From Chloroflexota bacterium (GTDB taxonomy: Bacteria; Vulcanimicrobiota; JAMCWD01): DNA of 64,000 nt. A model generated the notes under the pieces. The model was not told the origin of the DNA, searched no databases, and saw only the letters and a list, made by a program, of their open reading frames with translations. This document shows positions 25,128 through 34,418 of the stretch, piece by piece (positions within the stretch are counted from its first letter, which is position 1; every line of letters begins with the position of its first letter). Made by a program: the position numbers and the translations under genes. The stretch spans positions 299,606-363,605 of the forward strand of contig JAMCWD010000001.1 in assembly GCA_023475345.1 (NCBI GenBank), given 5' to 3'.

Positions 25128-27089
25128 TTGGCAGTCATAACAACGATAGAAGGAAAATGCCGGCGCTGCTATGCATGCGTCAGGGCATGTCCCGCGAAAT
25201 CGATCCAGGTAAGAGAGGGCCAGGCAAAAGTAATCGGAAGCAGTTGTATTGACTGCGGTTATTGTGTGCGCGCCTGCAGCCTGAACGCAAAACAGGTTAA
25301 AAGCGGCCTGGAAAAAACGAGGAAACTTCTTTCGTCCGGGAAGCCCCTGACCGCCCTTGTCTCCGGTTCTTTCCCGGCAGCCTTCCCCTTCCATAAATAC
25401 GGGCAGGTAATAGAAGCCTTCAAAACCCTCGGTTTCGGCAGGGTCGTCGAGACGGCTTTCGGCGCAAACCTTATCAAGCGGGAATATATCCGCCTGATGC
25501 AGGATGAAAAATACCCTGTTTTGATAAGCTCTCTGTGCCCGGCGCTTGTCAAGTATATCGAGAAATATCAGCCCGACCTGGTGAAATACCTGGCACCCGT
25601 AGTTTCGCCGATGACTGCGACCGCCCGCTACGTCAAACAGTATCTTGAACCCGACGGCTATATCATCTTCATAGGTTCTTGTATAGCCAGGAAATCGGAA
25701 TTGCTGGACCCTCAGGTACAAACCCATGTAGATGAGGTACTGACATTCGACGAATTTGAAATATTGCTTGAAGAAAATAATGTAAAAATTTCCGACCTTT
25801 CGGAATCTTTGCCAGAACCGCTGCCTGCGGGTCTTTCCCGTATATATGTCCTTTCCGGCGGCCTTCTGAGGGCTGCCGAAAAATTGATAGACATAGCCGA
25901 TAAAGATGTAATCGTCTCCTCCAGGCCGGAAAGGGTGCTCCCCCTCCTGGCTTCTTTAAGCGAAGGCAATATAAGCGGGAAGTTTTACGACCTTTTATTG
26001 TGCGACTCCTGTGTTGCCGCGCCTAAAATGCCTAACCGGGTTTCTGTAAGCGCAAGGAAAGAAATTATCCAGCAATATACCGGGGAAGCGCTGAAAAATG
26101 ACCCGGAGATGGAACTTCCTGAGATCGACCTGTCCCGCGAATTTTTAAAAACGCCCGTAACACTGCCGAAGCCGGGCGAGAAAGAAATCCTGGATATCTT
26201 AAAAAGCATGGGCAAAGTAAATTCGGAAGACCAGTTTAACTGCGGCGCGTGCGGCTACAACACTTGCCGGGAAGAGGCGATAGCGATATTCCAGGGGCTT
26301 GCCGAAAAAGAGATGTGTATGCATTACCTGCTCGACCGGTTCGAAGAGGCCCAGGAATATCTTATCCATACCGAAAAGATGACCTCGCTGGGCCAGATGG
26401 CGGCGGGTGTCGCGCATGAATTGAATAACCCGCTTGCAGGCGCGCTCATTTACATAAGGCTTCTCCTGAAAAAACTTGGCAACGCCGGTAAAGATATCGA
26501 GCGGGAGGATTTTTCAAGCTACCTTTCAAGGATAGAAAAAGAGATAGGCAGGTGTTCCAAGATCATAAAGAACCTGCTGGATTTTGCCCGCCAGAACCCG
26601 CCGAATTTCGTCATGGTCAATATCAATGAAGTGATAGAAAACAGCATAACCCTGCTAAAGCACCAGGCGGAGCTTTCGAACGTCGAGATTATACTGGACC
26701 TCCAGGAAAATCTCGGGGCCGTCCGTGCGGATTCCGACCAGATCGAACAGGTACTCATCAACATGATGTTAAACGCAATTCAAGCGATGTCTGAGGGGGG
26801 CGCCCTCACATTGAAAACGCGCAATGTCCCCGGAGATAAGTATATAGAAATAAACGTCGGGGATACCGGGTACGGCATATCGAAAGAAAATCTGAGCCGC
26901 CTTTTCACTCCGTTCTTCACGACAAAGACCAGGGAAAGAGGCGTCGGGCTGGGGCTTGCCGTCGTCCACGGCATAATCCAGAAACACCGCGGCAATATTG
27001 AAGTTAAAAGTGAAGAGGGCAAAGGTACCACCTTCACCATCCACCTGGAGGTATTCAATGAACAAGACGGGCCGGATACTGGTAGTTGA
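25128..27089 (+). CDS. Histidine kinase fused to an [FeFe]-hydrogenase-like sensor domain
   Basis: A 653-residue cytoplasmic protein. Residues 1-60 hold two ferredoxin-type 4Fe-4S motifs (CRRCYACVRACP, CIDCGYCVRACS). Residues about 70-300 match the [FeFe]-hydrogenase large-subunit domain. Its three cluster motifs are altered: SSLCP in place of TSCCP (about 133-137), GSCIARK in place of MPCxxKK (about 182), and LCDSC with CX2C in place of CX3C (about 290). A further four-Cys Fe-S motif (CGACGYNTC) is near 371. The kinase core follows: H-box GVAHELNNP (about 428), N-box NMMLNAIQAM (about 545), and G-boxes DTGYGIS and GVGLGLAVV. I infer an iron-sulfur or H2/redox sensor, not a catalytic hydrogenase. 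The start is a TTG preceded by GGAGAG, and the 3' end overlaps the NtrC-type gene. Confidence 0.88.
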   Translation: MAVITTIEGKCRRCYACVRACPAKSIQVREGQAKVIGSSCIDCGYCVRACSLNAKQVKSGLEKTRKLLSSGKPLTALVSGSFPAAFPFHKYGQVIEAFKTLGFGRVVETAFGANLIKREYIRLMQDEKYPVLISSLCPALVKYIEKYQPDLVKYLAPVVSPMTATARYVKQYLEPDGYIIFIGSCIARKSELLDPQVQTHVDEVLTFDEFEILLEENNVKISDLSESLPEPLPAGLSRIYVLSGGLLRAAEKLIDIADKDVIVSSRPERVLPLLASLSEGNISGKFYDLLLCDSCVAAPKMPNRVSVSARKEIIQQYTGEALKNDPEMELPEIDLSREFLKTPVTLPKPGEKEILDILKSMGKVNSEDQFNCGACGYNTCREEAIAIFQGLAEKEMCMHYLLDRFEEAQEYLIHTEKMTSLGQMAAGVAHELNNPLAGALIYIRLLLKKLGNAGKDIEREDFSSYLSRIEKEIGRCSKIIKNLLDFARQNPPNFVMVNINEVIENSITLLKHQAELSNVEIILDLQENLGAVRADSDQIEQVLINMMLNAIQAMSEGGALTLKTRNVPGDKYIEINVGDTGYGISKENLSRLFTPFFTTKTRERGVGLGLAVVHGIIQKHRGNIEVKSEEGKGTTFTIHLEVFNEQDGPDTGS

Positions 27090-28413
27090 CGACGAAGAAA
27101 GTGTACGTGAATCTCTGGCCTTATGGCTCGAAGACATAGGGCACATAGTTTATAAGGCCGAGGACGCCTACAAGGCTTTGAAGATCCTCCACGACACGGA
27201 TTGTGACGTCATGCTCGTCGATATGAAGATGCCGGGCATGGATGGGGTTGATCTCATAAAAAGGGCGCGGGAGCTTATCCCCGGCCTCCCCTGTATAGTA
27301 ATAACCGCTTACGCGAGCATCCCGTCTGCAATAGAGGCAATGAAAGAAGGCGCTTTTGACTACCTTCAAAAGCCTTTCTGCCCGGAGCGCATCGAGATAT
27401 TGATAGACAATATCCTGATACAGAAAAGCCTTGAAGAAGAAAACATCCTGCTCAGAAAAGAGCTTGAAAAGAAGTTCCGCCTCGACGATATAGTCGGCAA
27501 AAGCGACAAGATGCAGAAAGTATTCGATCTGGTAAGGACCGTTGCAAAAAGCAGCGCCTCGGTATTGATCCACGGCGAAAGCGGCACCGGCAAGGAACTG
27601 ATAGCCCGCGCAATACACCAGCATTCCGACAGGGCCGATAAGCCCTTTGTTGCAACCAGTTGCGCCGCCATACCGGAGACTTTGATCGAAAGCGAGCTTT
27701 TCGGACACGAGAAAGGCTCGTTCACGGGAGCTATAGCAAGAAAAATCGGCAGGTTCGAGGAAGCTCACGGCGGGACGCTCTTCCTGGATGAAGTCAGCGA
27801 GATCCCTATGCCCCAGCAGGTATTGCTGCTCCGGGTACTCCAGGAAAAAGAACTCCGGCGGGTCGGCGGGAACGAATTGATTAAAATAGACGTAAGGATC
27901 ATATCGGCAACCAACAAGGACCTCCAGAAATTAATAGCGGAAGGAAAATTCAGGGAGGATTTGTTTTACCGCCTGAACGTGGTTAATGTAAATATCCCGC
28001 CCCTGAGAGAAAGAAAAGAAGACATCACACCGCTTGCAAATTATTTCCTGAGAAAATTCAATGCGGAAAACCGGAAGTCCCTGAGAGGTTTTACCGATGA
28101 CGCAAAGGCCGCACTGCTGAAAAAAGACTGGCCCGGGAATGTGCGCCAGCTTGAAAACGCAATCGAACACGCGGTCATCATAGCCCGTGGAGACCTTGTC
28201 GATATGGGAGACCTGCCCGGCGACCTGATCGATGCGGAGTCCCTCGGCGAAAAAAAGAAAGATAAGATGCTCACACTTGAAGAACTTGAGAAGGAACATA
28301 TACTCGAGGTCCTTGAGCTTGCCGGAGGGAACAGGACTAAAGCCGCATCATTGCTGGGCATAAGCAGGGTATGCCTGTACGATAAGCTTAAAAAATACGG
28401 GATCGACGGTTAA
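27058..28413 (+). CDS. NtrC-family sigma-54-dependent response regulator
   Basis: A 451-residue protein with three classical parts: a receiver domain (VVDDEE, phospho-acceptor Asp in VDMKMPG at about 55, conserved Lys in LQKPF), an AAA+ sigma-54 interaction domain (Walker A GESGTGKE, GSFTGA loop contacting sigma-54, Walker B GGTLFLDEV) and a Fis-type helix-turn-helix (NRTKAASLLGIS). I choose the ATG at 27058 because GGAGGT precedes it and it overlaps the kinase stop by 32 bases. It is almost certainly the partner of the upstream kinase. A palindrome and a sigma-54-like promoter after it (28495-28594) are candidate targets. Confidence 0.93.
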   Translation: MNKTGRILVVDDEESVRESLALWLEDIGHIVYKAEDAYKALKILHDTDCDVMLVDMKMPGMDGVDLIKRARELIPGLPCIVITAYASIPSAIEAMKEGAFDYLQKPFCPERIEILIDNILIQKSLEEENILLRKELEKKFRLDDIVGKSDKMQKVFDLVRTVAKSSASVLIHGESGTGKELIARAIHQHSDRADKPFVATSCAAIPETLIESELFGHEKGSFTGAIARKIGRFEEAHGGTLFLDEVSEIPMPQQVLLLRVLQEKELRRVGGNELIKIDVRIISATNKDLQKLIAEGKFREDLFYRLNVVNVNIPPLRERKEDITPLANYFLRKFNAENRKSLRGFTDDAKAALLKKDWPGNVRQLENAIEHAVIIARGDLVDMGDLPGDLIDAESLGEKKKDKMLTLEELEKEHILEVLELAGGNRTKAASLLGISRVCLYDKLKKYGIDG

Positions 28414-28494
28414 TTTTTTCCTGTCCTGCTGAAGTTTGTGCGGCTATTAATTTAACTCCCTGTGTACAATTTTTTAACAAAAGTACCTTTTGAC

Positions 28495-28511
28495 TGTAAG
28501 GTTAACTTACA
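28495..28511. promoter_or_regulatory. Palindrome, candidate enhancer site for the NtrC-type regulator
   Basis: TGTAAG and CTTACA are separated by GTTAA. The site lies about 70 bases upstream of the sigma-54-like promoter, a normal distance for an enhancer-binding protein. Only this copy was noticed upstream of the gene. Confidence 0.45.
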
Positions 28512-28579
28512 ACTTTTCTCAATAAAATTTCTCCTCCAAACAACTATTTTTGATGCCAAAATTTATTTTACCCTTGATA

Positions 28580-28594
28580 TTGCACGAATTTTGC
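28580..28594 (+). promoter_or_regulatory. Sigma-54-like -24/-12 promoter
   Basis: TTGCACG, four bases and TTGC match the TGGCACGN4TTGC consensus except for one G of the -24 GG. The transcription start would be at about 28606, giving a 55-base leader before the ATG at 28662. The adjacent sigma-54 activator gene supports the call, while the mismatch at a normally strict position weakens it. Confidence 0.5.
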
Positions 28595-28661
28595 CGGTTC
28601 AGAGGTTATATTCCTGAAATCTGGCAATTTGATTGCTCAGTGTTAGTCGGAGGTGATCGAC

Positions 28662-29591
28662 ATGATGAAGACTAAAGAAAAAATCCTAATAGTAGAAGAT
28701 GAAGACATCATGAGAGACGCCCTTACCGAATGGCTTTCCGACAGCGGCTATAACGTGGACTCCACCCCGGACGGCTATGAAGCTCTCAAAATCCTGGAAG
28801 GAAAAGATGTCGCCATAATGCTCGTCGATCTCAAGATGCCCAAAATCGACGGTCTTTCCGTGCTGAAGATGGCAAAAGAAAAGAAACCCGGTGTTAAAGT
28901 GATAATGATAACCGCATATCCTTCCATTGAGACCGCCGTTGAAGCAGGCAAGGCAGGCGCCGAAGACTATATCTCAAAGCCTTTCACGCCTGAAGCCATT
29001 GAAAAGGCAATAAACGACCTGCTTGTTAAGGACACGGCCGGACAGGCCGAAGACAAGCTGATGGCCGAAGCGGTCAAAGCGATCCCTGTAAAAAAAGAAG
29101 AGTACTCGATAGATGAGGCAAAAGAGTTGTTCATGAAGGGCAATTTCGCCCTGGCGAAATCGGCGTTTGAAACCATCCTCAGAAAAGAGCCTGCAAACAT
29201 GGAAGCCAGGCTGTTCCTGAGCAGGGTTCACAGAGCCGTCGAAGAGGGGAGATCCCCTGTTATAGCAGGCAAGGAAGCCGCTGCTGCCCCCGAGACCGAG
29301 CGGAAAGAGTGTATCTGGATGAAGTCCGGCGTGGTCTCCTACCGCCTCTGCTATAACGACTACGACTGCACATCCTGTGAATTCAACCAGCAGATAATGG
29401 AGGAGCGGAAGAAAGCCAAGACAGACACCCGCTTCGACGAGGAGATGGAAGCTCTCAGGAGGCAGCCCGCGACACAGCGCAAGTGCCGGCACATGCTGAG
29501 CGGAAAAGTAGCATACCGTGTATGCTCCAAGCTTTACCAGTGCGGAATATGCGAATTCGATCAGCAGGTTGAAGATGTAGGGATGAAGTAA
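28662..29591 (+). CDS. Receiver-domain protein with TPR and duplicated four-cysteine motif
   Basis: A 309-residue protein. GGAGGTGAT sits ideally before the ATG at 28662, so a GTG at 28653 inside that site is unlikely to be the start. Residues 1-120 are a receiver domain with Asp in VDLKMPK and Lys in ISKPF. A TPR-like pair follows at about 150-195. The C-terminus contains two copies of C-x2-M-x-SG-x-V-x-YR-x-C-x5-C-x2-C-EF-x-QQ, at about residues 216-242 and 273-299. Four Cys per copy suggests a metal or Fe-S site or a redox switch. There is no DNA-binding or enzymatic output domain, so the Cys modules may be the output. It is probably regulated by the preceding two-component pair. Confidence 0.85.
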   Translation: MMKTKEKILIVEDEDIMRDALTEWLSDSGYNVDSTPDGYEALKILEGKDVAIMLVDLKMPKIDGLSVLKMAKEKKPGVKVIMITAYPSIETAVEAGKAGAEDYISKPFTPEAIEKAINDLLVKDTAGQAEDKLMAEAVKAIPVKKEEYSIDEAKELFMKGNFALAKSAFETILRKEPANMEARLFLSRVHRAVEEGRSPVIAGKEAAAAPETERKECIWMKSGVVSYRLCYNDYDCTSCEFNQQIMEERKKAKTDTRFDEEMEALRRQPATQRKCRHMLSGKVAYRVCSKLYQCGICEFDQQVEDVGMK

Positions 29592-29628
29592 TCCCTGACC
29601 CCAAAACCCTCTGGGGTATACTCCATAT

Positions 29629-29672
29629 AAGAACCCGCCTAAATCCCCCCCCTGGCGGGTTCTTCATTTTTT
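29629..29672 (+). terminator. Rho-independent terminator
   Basis: AAGAACCCGCC (29629-29639) pairs perfectly with GGCGGGTTCTT (29654-29664) and is followed by CATTTTTT. It closes the signalling unit. The minus-strand side lacks a good T-tract, so it probably acts mainly rightward. Confidence 0.88.
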
Positions 29673-29711
29673 GTAAGGCCCGGATCCGGTGTCCTGGTAC
29701 TGGTGCCCGGA

Positions 29712-32700
29712 TTACTCCAGTTTTAAAAGGACGGCGTCCTTCTTTGCTTTTTCTTTAAGCTTCGGCTCCAGCATCAGGGCTTTTTTCAACTCTTTGCGGG
29801 CCCCGGCGGGATCCGATACCGCAAGCGCCACCGCCATGCCGTAATGAGCATCGGCTGAATCGGGATTTATGCTTATCGCTTTCTTGAAATACCCGGCGGC
29901 TTTTCCGGGATCTTTTTCAACCAGGGCTATCTCCCCCAGCCCGACATAATTTTCATCGGCTTCGGGATAAATCTCAAGCGCCTTTCTGAACTGCTCCCCG
30001 GCTTTCTCAAGTTCTCCCTTTTTAAGCGCTACCAGGCCCAGGCCGTAATGGCCGTCGTCATAAAGGGGGTTCACTTTTAAAATATGCCTGAACTGCTCTT
30101 CGGCCTCTTTAAAATCATTTTTCTCCAGGGCAACCAGGCCCATGCCATAATGAGCGTCTTCAAAATCCAGGTTTACCACAAGGGCTTTTTCATAAGAATT
30201 TTTCGCCTTTTCCAGATCTCCGGATTTCTTGTAAACATTGCCGATATAATAATACGCCCTGTAAAAGCCGGGGTCGATGCTCAATGCCTTTTCATACTGC
30301 TTCAGGGCTTTTTCATACTCACCGGTACTGAAATAAACATCACCAAGCCCGATATGCCCGTACACCGATCCAGGGTCGGCCTTAATCACCTTCTCGTAAT
30401 ATTTACGGGCTTCGGCGTATTTCTTTGTCTCATAATTCGCATCTCCGAGACCTATCAACGCCGCCTGGGATGAAGGGTTCAGCTTGAGTGCCTTATAATA
30501 CAACTCTTTCCCTTTCTCATACTCTTTTTCGTCCAGCGCTACATCGCCCAGGCCGGTGTAAGCCCTTTCGTTTCCCGGCTCGATTTCCAGGATTTCGTTA
30601 TATTGATTCTTTGCTTTTTCAAGATCGTTTTTGTCCATGTAAAGGTCCGCAAGGCCGAACCTGGCAGGCAGGGATTTCGGGTTTAATTTTACCGCCCCCT
30701 CGAACTCTTTAAGAGCGTTTTCATACCTGCTCTGCCTGTTATATAGCTCCCCCAGCTTGACCCATGCTTTTTCATAAGCCGGGTCCAGCGCCTTGCCTTT
30801 TTTATATGCTTTTTCTGCTTCGTTCGGCCTGCCCAGCACCGCCAGCGCTTCTCCGAGACCCACCCATGACCTGAAAGATCCGGGCCTTTGCCTGACGGCC
30901 TCCCGGAAATATGCCTCCGCTTTCTGCGGGTCTTTCTGCATCATGGAGATCTCGCCGAGCTTGAAAAGCGCGAATTCGTTCAGGGGGTTTATCCTCAGGG
31001 CTTCCTTGAATTCCTTTGCCGATTCCTCATACTTTTTTTGCTTGAATGCAAGGTTGCCCAATCCGTCGTGAGCATCCTCGTAATCGGGATGTATCTTCAT
31101 CGCCATGTTATAGTCGCAAAGAGCTTCGCCATCCCTGTCACGGAGCCTGTTTATATCGCCCAGGCCGATCCATGCGTCTTCTTCCCGGGGGTTGATTTTC
31201 AGTGCTTTCTCCAGGTAAGCCCCGGCTTTATCCAGGTTGTTCCTGTTATATTCGACATCGGCAAGGCCTGTTAAGGCATCGTCTGAATACGGGTTGACCT
31301 TTAATGCGCCGCCGTAATATTTCTCTGCGGAATCCAGGTCGTCTTCTTCGAAAGCAAGGTTCCCCATGCCGACAAGCGCCTGCTCGGAGCAGGGATTTAT
31401 CTCCACAGCTTTCTTGTAGTGTTCTTTCGCCTTATCAAACTCCCGCTTTCTGAGATATAAATCGCCAAGCCCGATATGAGTGTCCTTGTACGAGCCGGGA
31501 TTTATGGCAAGGGCTTTCTTGAAGTAAGATTCCGATTTTTCCAGATCCCCTTTTTCAAGGTACAGGAACCCAAGCGACGCATAAGCATCTTCCTGGTATG
31601 GGTTGTTATCTACAGCTTTCAATAATATCTTTTCCGATTCATCCAGCTTTTTGGTCGCCAGCAGGATATTGCCCATCTCCACCTGGGCACAGTAATAACC
31701 CGGCTGGATAGCGAGAGATTTCTTCAACGCCTTCTCGGCCTTATCGAATTTTCTCATATTGAGATAAACGCTCCCCATGCCGCTGTATGCGTCCTGGAGG
31801 AAATCTGGGTCAAGCGACAGGGCTTCCTTGTACTGGTCCATGGCGTTTTTAAAATCGTATTTTTCAGAGGCGATTTCCGCCAGGAGGACGTGGGCGCTTG
31901 CAAAAATCGGATCTTTTTTAATAACCTGTTGAACAAACTTTTCCGCTTCGTCGTACTCTTTCATTTCGTAAAGGATGCTTCCCATCGTAAGCATGCCCTC
32001 AGTCGAATCGGGATTTATAACGAGAGACCTTCTTGCGGTTTCCTTTGCGCGTGCGAAATCGTTCAGTTCGAGATAATTCAACGCAAGGCCGTTCCATGCC
32101 ATCGCATCGTAAGGGTTAAGCTCTATCGCTTTACGGAACGCTTTCTCGGCTTCGTCATATTTATACTGATCTTTATACAGGCCGCCGAGAACCATATATG
32201 CCTGGGAATCGTCCGGGTGATTCTCCATGTATTTTTTCAGCAGGTCTATCCCGTTTTTAAATTCTTTCTGGCTCCGGTAAAGATCCGCACGCGACACATC
32301 TATCGAACCGATCCCGCCCTCGCTGTCGCCGAACCCGGCGGCCCTTGCCTCGGCAAGCAGCTTCTGGGCATCCTTGACCCGGCCCTGTATCCTGTATAGA
32401 TGGCTCATGGCCAGGAGAAGCCTTTCGTTGTACGGGTCAAGCTCAAGGCCCTTACCGTACTGTTTTCCAGCTTTTGCAAACTCTCTCTTGTCCTCATAAA
32501 CTGCGCCCAATTTCAGATGGAGGTCTGCATTATAAGGATCGCTCCCTATTGCGGCAATAAGCTCATCTTCGGAAGCCGAAGGCACATCACCGGCCGTGCC
32601 CGTCCCGGTGGCGGAGGGCAAAGGGGGCAGGTCGGAAAAAGGATCTATCACATGCTTGCTGCAGCCTGAAACAAGGATGATTGAAAATAGCAAAAACGCC

Positions 32701-32714
32701 AGGATATTTTTCAA
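29712..32714 (-). CDS. Giant TPR lipoprotein of about 27 repeats
   Basis: A 1000-residue lipoprotein (lipobox VSGC, Cys at about 18) made almost wholly of tetratricopeptide repeats of 34 residues from about residue 50 to the end. Most repeats carry GLGD.Y....[EKD]Y..A...Y.KAL.I.P. An uninterrupted solenoid of this length would form several superhelical turns and a very large binding surface. No other domain is present. Its start overlaps the stop of the 544-residue TPR gene by four bases, so the two are coupled and probably work together. Repeats are similar but not identical, which argues against very recent expansion. Confidence 0.92.
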   Translation of the reverse strand: MKNILAFLLFSIILVSGCSKHVIDPFSDLPPLPSATGTGTAGDVPSASEDELIAAIGSDPYNADLHLKLGAVYEDKREFAKAGKQYGKGLELDPYNERLLLAMSHLYRIQGRVKDAQKLLAEARAAGFGDSEGGIGSIDVSRADLYRSQKEFKNGIDLLKKYMENHPDDSQAYMVLGGLYKDQYKYDEAEKAFRKAIELNPYDAMAWNGLALNYLELNDFARAKETARRSLVINPDSTEGMLTMGSILYEMKEYDEAEKFVQQVIKKDPIFASAHVLLAEIASEKYDFKNAMDQYKEALSLDPDFLQDAYSGMGSVYLNMRKFDKAEKALKKSLAIQPGYYCAQVEMGNILLATKKLDESEKILLKAVDNNPYQEDAYASLGFLYLEKGDLEKSESYFKKALAINPGSYKDTHIGLGDLYLRKREFDKAKEHYKKAVEINPCSEQALVGMGNLAFEEDDLDSAEKYYGGALKVNPYSDDALTGLADVEYNRNNLDKAGAYLEKALKINPREEDAWIGLGDINRLRDRDGEALCDYNMAMKIHPDYEDAHDGLGNLAFKQKKYEESAKEFKEALRINPLNEFALFKLGEISMMQKDPQKAEAYFREAVRQRPGSFRSWVGLGEALAVLGRPNEAEKAYKKGKALDPAYEKAWVKLGELYNRQSRYENALKEFEGAVKLNPKSLPARFGLADLYMDKNDLEKAKNQYNEILEIEPGNERAYTGLGDVALDEKEYEKGKELYYKALKLNPSSQAALIGLGDANYETKKYAEARKYYEKVIKADPGSVYGHIGLGDVYFSTGEYEKALKQYEKALSIDPGFYRAYYYIGNVYKKSGDLEKAKNSYEKALVVNLDFEDAHYGMGLVALEKNDFKEAEEQFRHILKVNPLYDDGHYGLGLVALKKGELEKAGEQFRKALEIYPEADENYVGLGEIALVEKDPGKAAGYFKKAISINPDSADAHYGMAVALAVSDPAGARKELKKALMLEPKLKEKAKKDAVLLKLE

Positions 32715-34345
32715 CTGGGAGACTCTCCCTTTTCGTCCTTCAAAAGTTTCTTGAATTCGGGGTTGTCTTTAAATACAGAAAATGCCGGTTCTTTCCCTGC
32801 GTCAGCCTTGAGAGAATCGTCGTATGTCGAAAGAGCCTTTTTCAGATGTTCCATCGCCTCGTTCTTGTTCTTCCCGACAAGCATCAGCGCTTCAAGGTAA
32901 TGGGCGTTCCTGTCTTCGGGATCCAGTTGTAGTGCTTTTTCAAGGTTCTCCTTTGCTTCCCCGACCCTGCCCTGCCCATACAGGAACCTTGCATATTTCG
33001 CATGTGCCATAGCATAGTCGGGGTTGAGCTTCAGTGCGCCTTTGAAGTCATCTTCGGCGGTTTTTTTGTCATTTTCCATGATGGCTATATCGGCAAGCCT
33101 GAGGTAGGCTTCGCCGAAATGAGAGTCGAAGGAAAGCGCCTTCCTGTATGAAGCCTTAGCTTCATCAAGCCTGCCCTGGGCTACTCTCAGGTCGCCCATG
33201 CCGAAATAGGCGTCGGGATAATTGGGCCGGAACTTCGCCGATTTTTTCAGCATCTCTTCCGCCTTATCATACTTGCCCATAACGGTATAAAGGACCCCCA
33301 GTTCGTAATGGACACAGTAATCGTTGGGATAAAGTTTCAGAGATAACAGGAGCGATTTCTCGGCCTTCCCGTATTCTTTCATGCCGCAGTAATCTTCGCC
33401 CAGGTAAAGATGCGCATCGGCATAATCGGGGTCAAGCTCGAGGGCTTTTTTGTGGTATCTGGCGGCCTCATCGTATTCTCCGAGATCATTCTTCACTCCG
33501 CCCAGTGCGACCCATGCATCGATATTTTCCGGGTCAAGCTCAAGCGCTTTCCTGTGGGTGCGTTCCGCATCCCGATACCGTTTTTGCTCGTAATAAATCT
33601 CGCCAAGCCCGACGAGCGCATTTGCATTATCCGGCTGAATCTTGAGGAGCTTTTCATAAGCTGCGGCCGCTTCTGGAAGTTTATACATATTGAAATAAAT
33701 CCCGCCGAGCACAAAAAGCGCATCGGGATAATCCGGCGATATGGCAAGAGCTTTTTCAAGGTTCTTTAATGCTTCGTCATAACTTTTCTGCTCGGAAAGC
33801 GCCTCTCCAAGCCTTATATAGGGATCGGGGCTGTTGGGATCATACTCAACGGCCTTTTCCAGTTCTTCTACCGCGGCCGAGGGCTTATGCTCCCTTAAAG
33901 CCAAGGAACCCAATCCCAGCCTTGCGGAAGAACTGCCGGGGTTAATCTCCAGAACCCTGTTGAATTCTTCCCTCGCCTGATCATATATCCTCTGCTTAAG
34001 GCAAAGGTTGCCCAGGGCCAGGTGTACCGGCTCACTTTCGGGAGCAATTTGAGCGGCTTTATCAAGCGTCTCCCTGGCCATATCATAATGATCCTCGTTT
34101 GTGTATAACTCGCCGAGGCCGATGAGGGCGCCCAGGTATTTGGGATCGATTGAAAGAGCGGTCTTGTACGCTTTTTCTGCTTCATCTGTCCGCATCTCTT
34201 TTATATGGAAATCACCCATGCGGGAGTAATATTCGGCAGTGCCTTTATTGCCGGAAACCTGGCTGTTTTTTACATTGCCGGAAGTACAACCGGTTACAAC
34301 GATCAAAGCAAGGATCATGAGGTTACGAAACGACGATTTAAACAT
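32711..34345 (-). CDS. TPR lipoprotein of about 14 repeats
   Basis: A 544-residue lipoprotein (lipobox VTGC, Cys at about 20). Fourteen or so TPR units run from about residue 38 to 505, followed by a short charged C-terminal tail. The repeat consensus (YP.A...LG..Y) is close to that of the downstream 1000-residue protein, with which it overlaps by four bases (ATGA). The gene is preceded by a 73-base gap that may hold a promoter. No enzymatic signature is seen, and an envelope scaffold role is inferred. Confidence 0.9.
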   Translation of the reverse strand: MFKSSFRNLMILALIVVTGCTSGNVKNSQVSGNKGTAEYYSRMGDFHIKEMRTDEAEKAYKTALSIDPKYLGALIGLGELYTNEDHYDMARETLDKAAQIAPESEPVHLALGNLCLKQRIYDQAREEFNRVLEINPGSSSARLGLGSLALREHKPSAAVEELEKAVEYDPNSPDPYIRLGEALSEQKSYDEALKNLEKALAISPDYPDALFVLGGIYFNMYKLPEAAAAYEKLLKIQPDNANALVGLGEIYYEQKRYRDAERTHRKALELDPENIDAWVALGGVKNDLGEYDEAARYHKKALELDPDYADAHLYLGEDYCGMKEYGKAEKSLLLSLKLYPNDYCVHYELGVLYTVMGKYDKAEEMLKKSAKFRPNYPDAYFGMGDLRVAQGRLDEAKASYRKALSFDSHFGEAYLRLADIAIMENDKKTAEDDFKGALKLNPDYAMAHAKYARFLYGQGRVGEAKENLEKALQLDPEDRNAHYLEALMLVGKNKNEAMEHLKKALSTYDDSLKADAGKEPAFSVFKDNPEFKKLLKDEKGESPS

Positions 34346-34418
34346 AATAATACTTCCCTTGAGGGTTTGAACTCCTGACGGTTTTTTTAGATAAATTTAT
34401 TTACCTACACTGTTAACT

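Noticed and set aside
25128..27089. Catalytic [FeFe] hydrogenase
   Set aside because: The H-cluster motifs are altered and a complete kinase core is fused.
28414..28494. Terminator after the NtrC-type gene
   Set aside because: T-rich stretches are present but no convincing stem precedes them.
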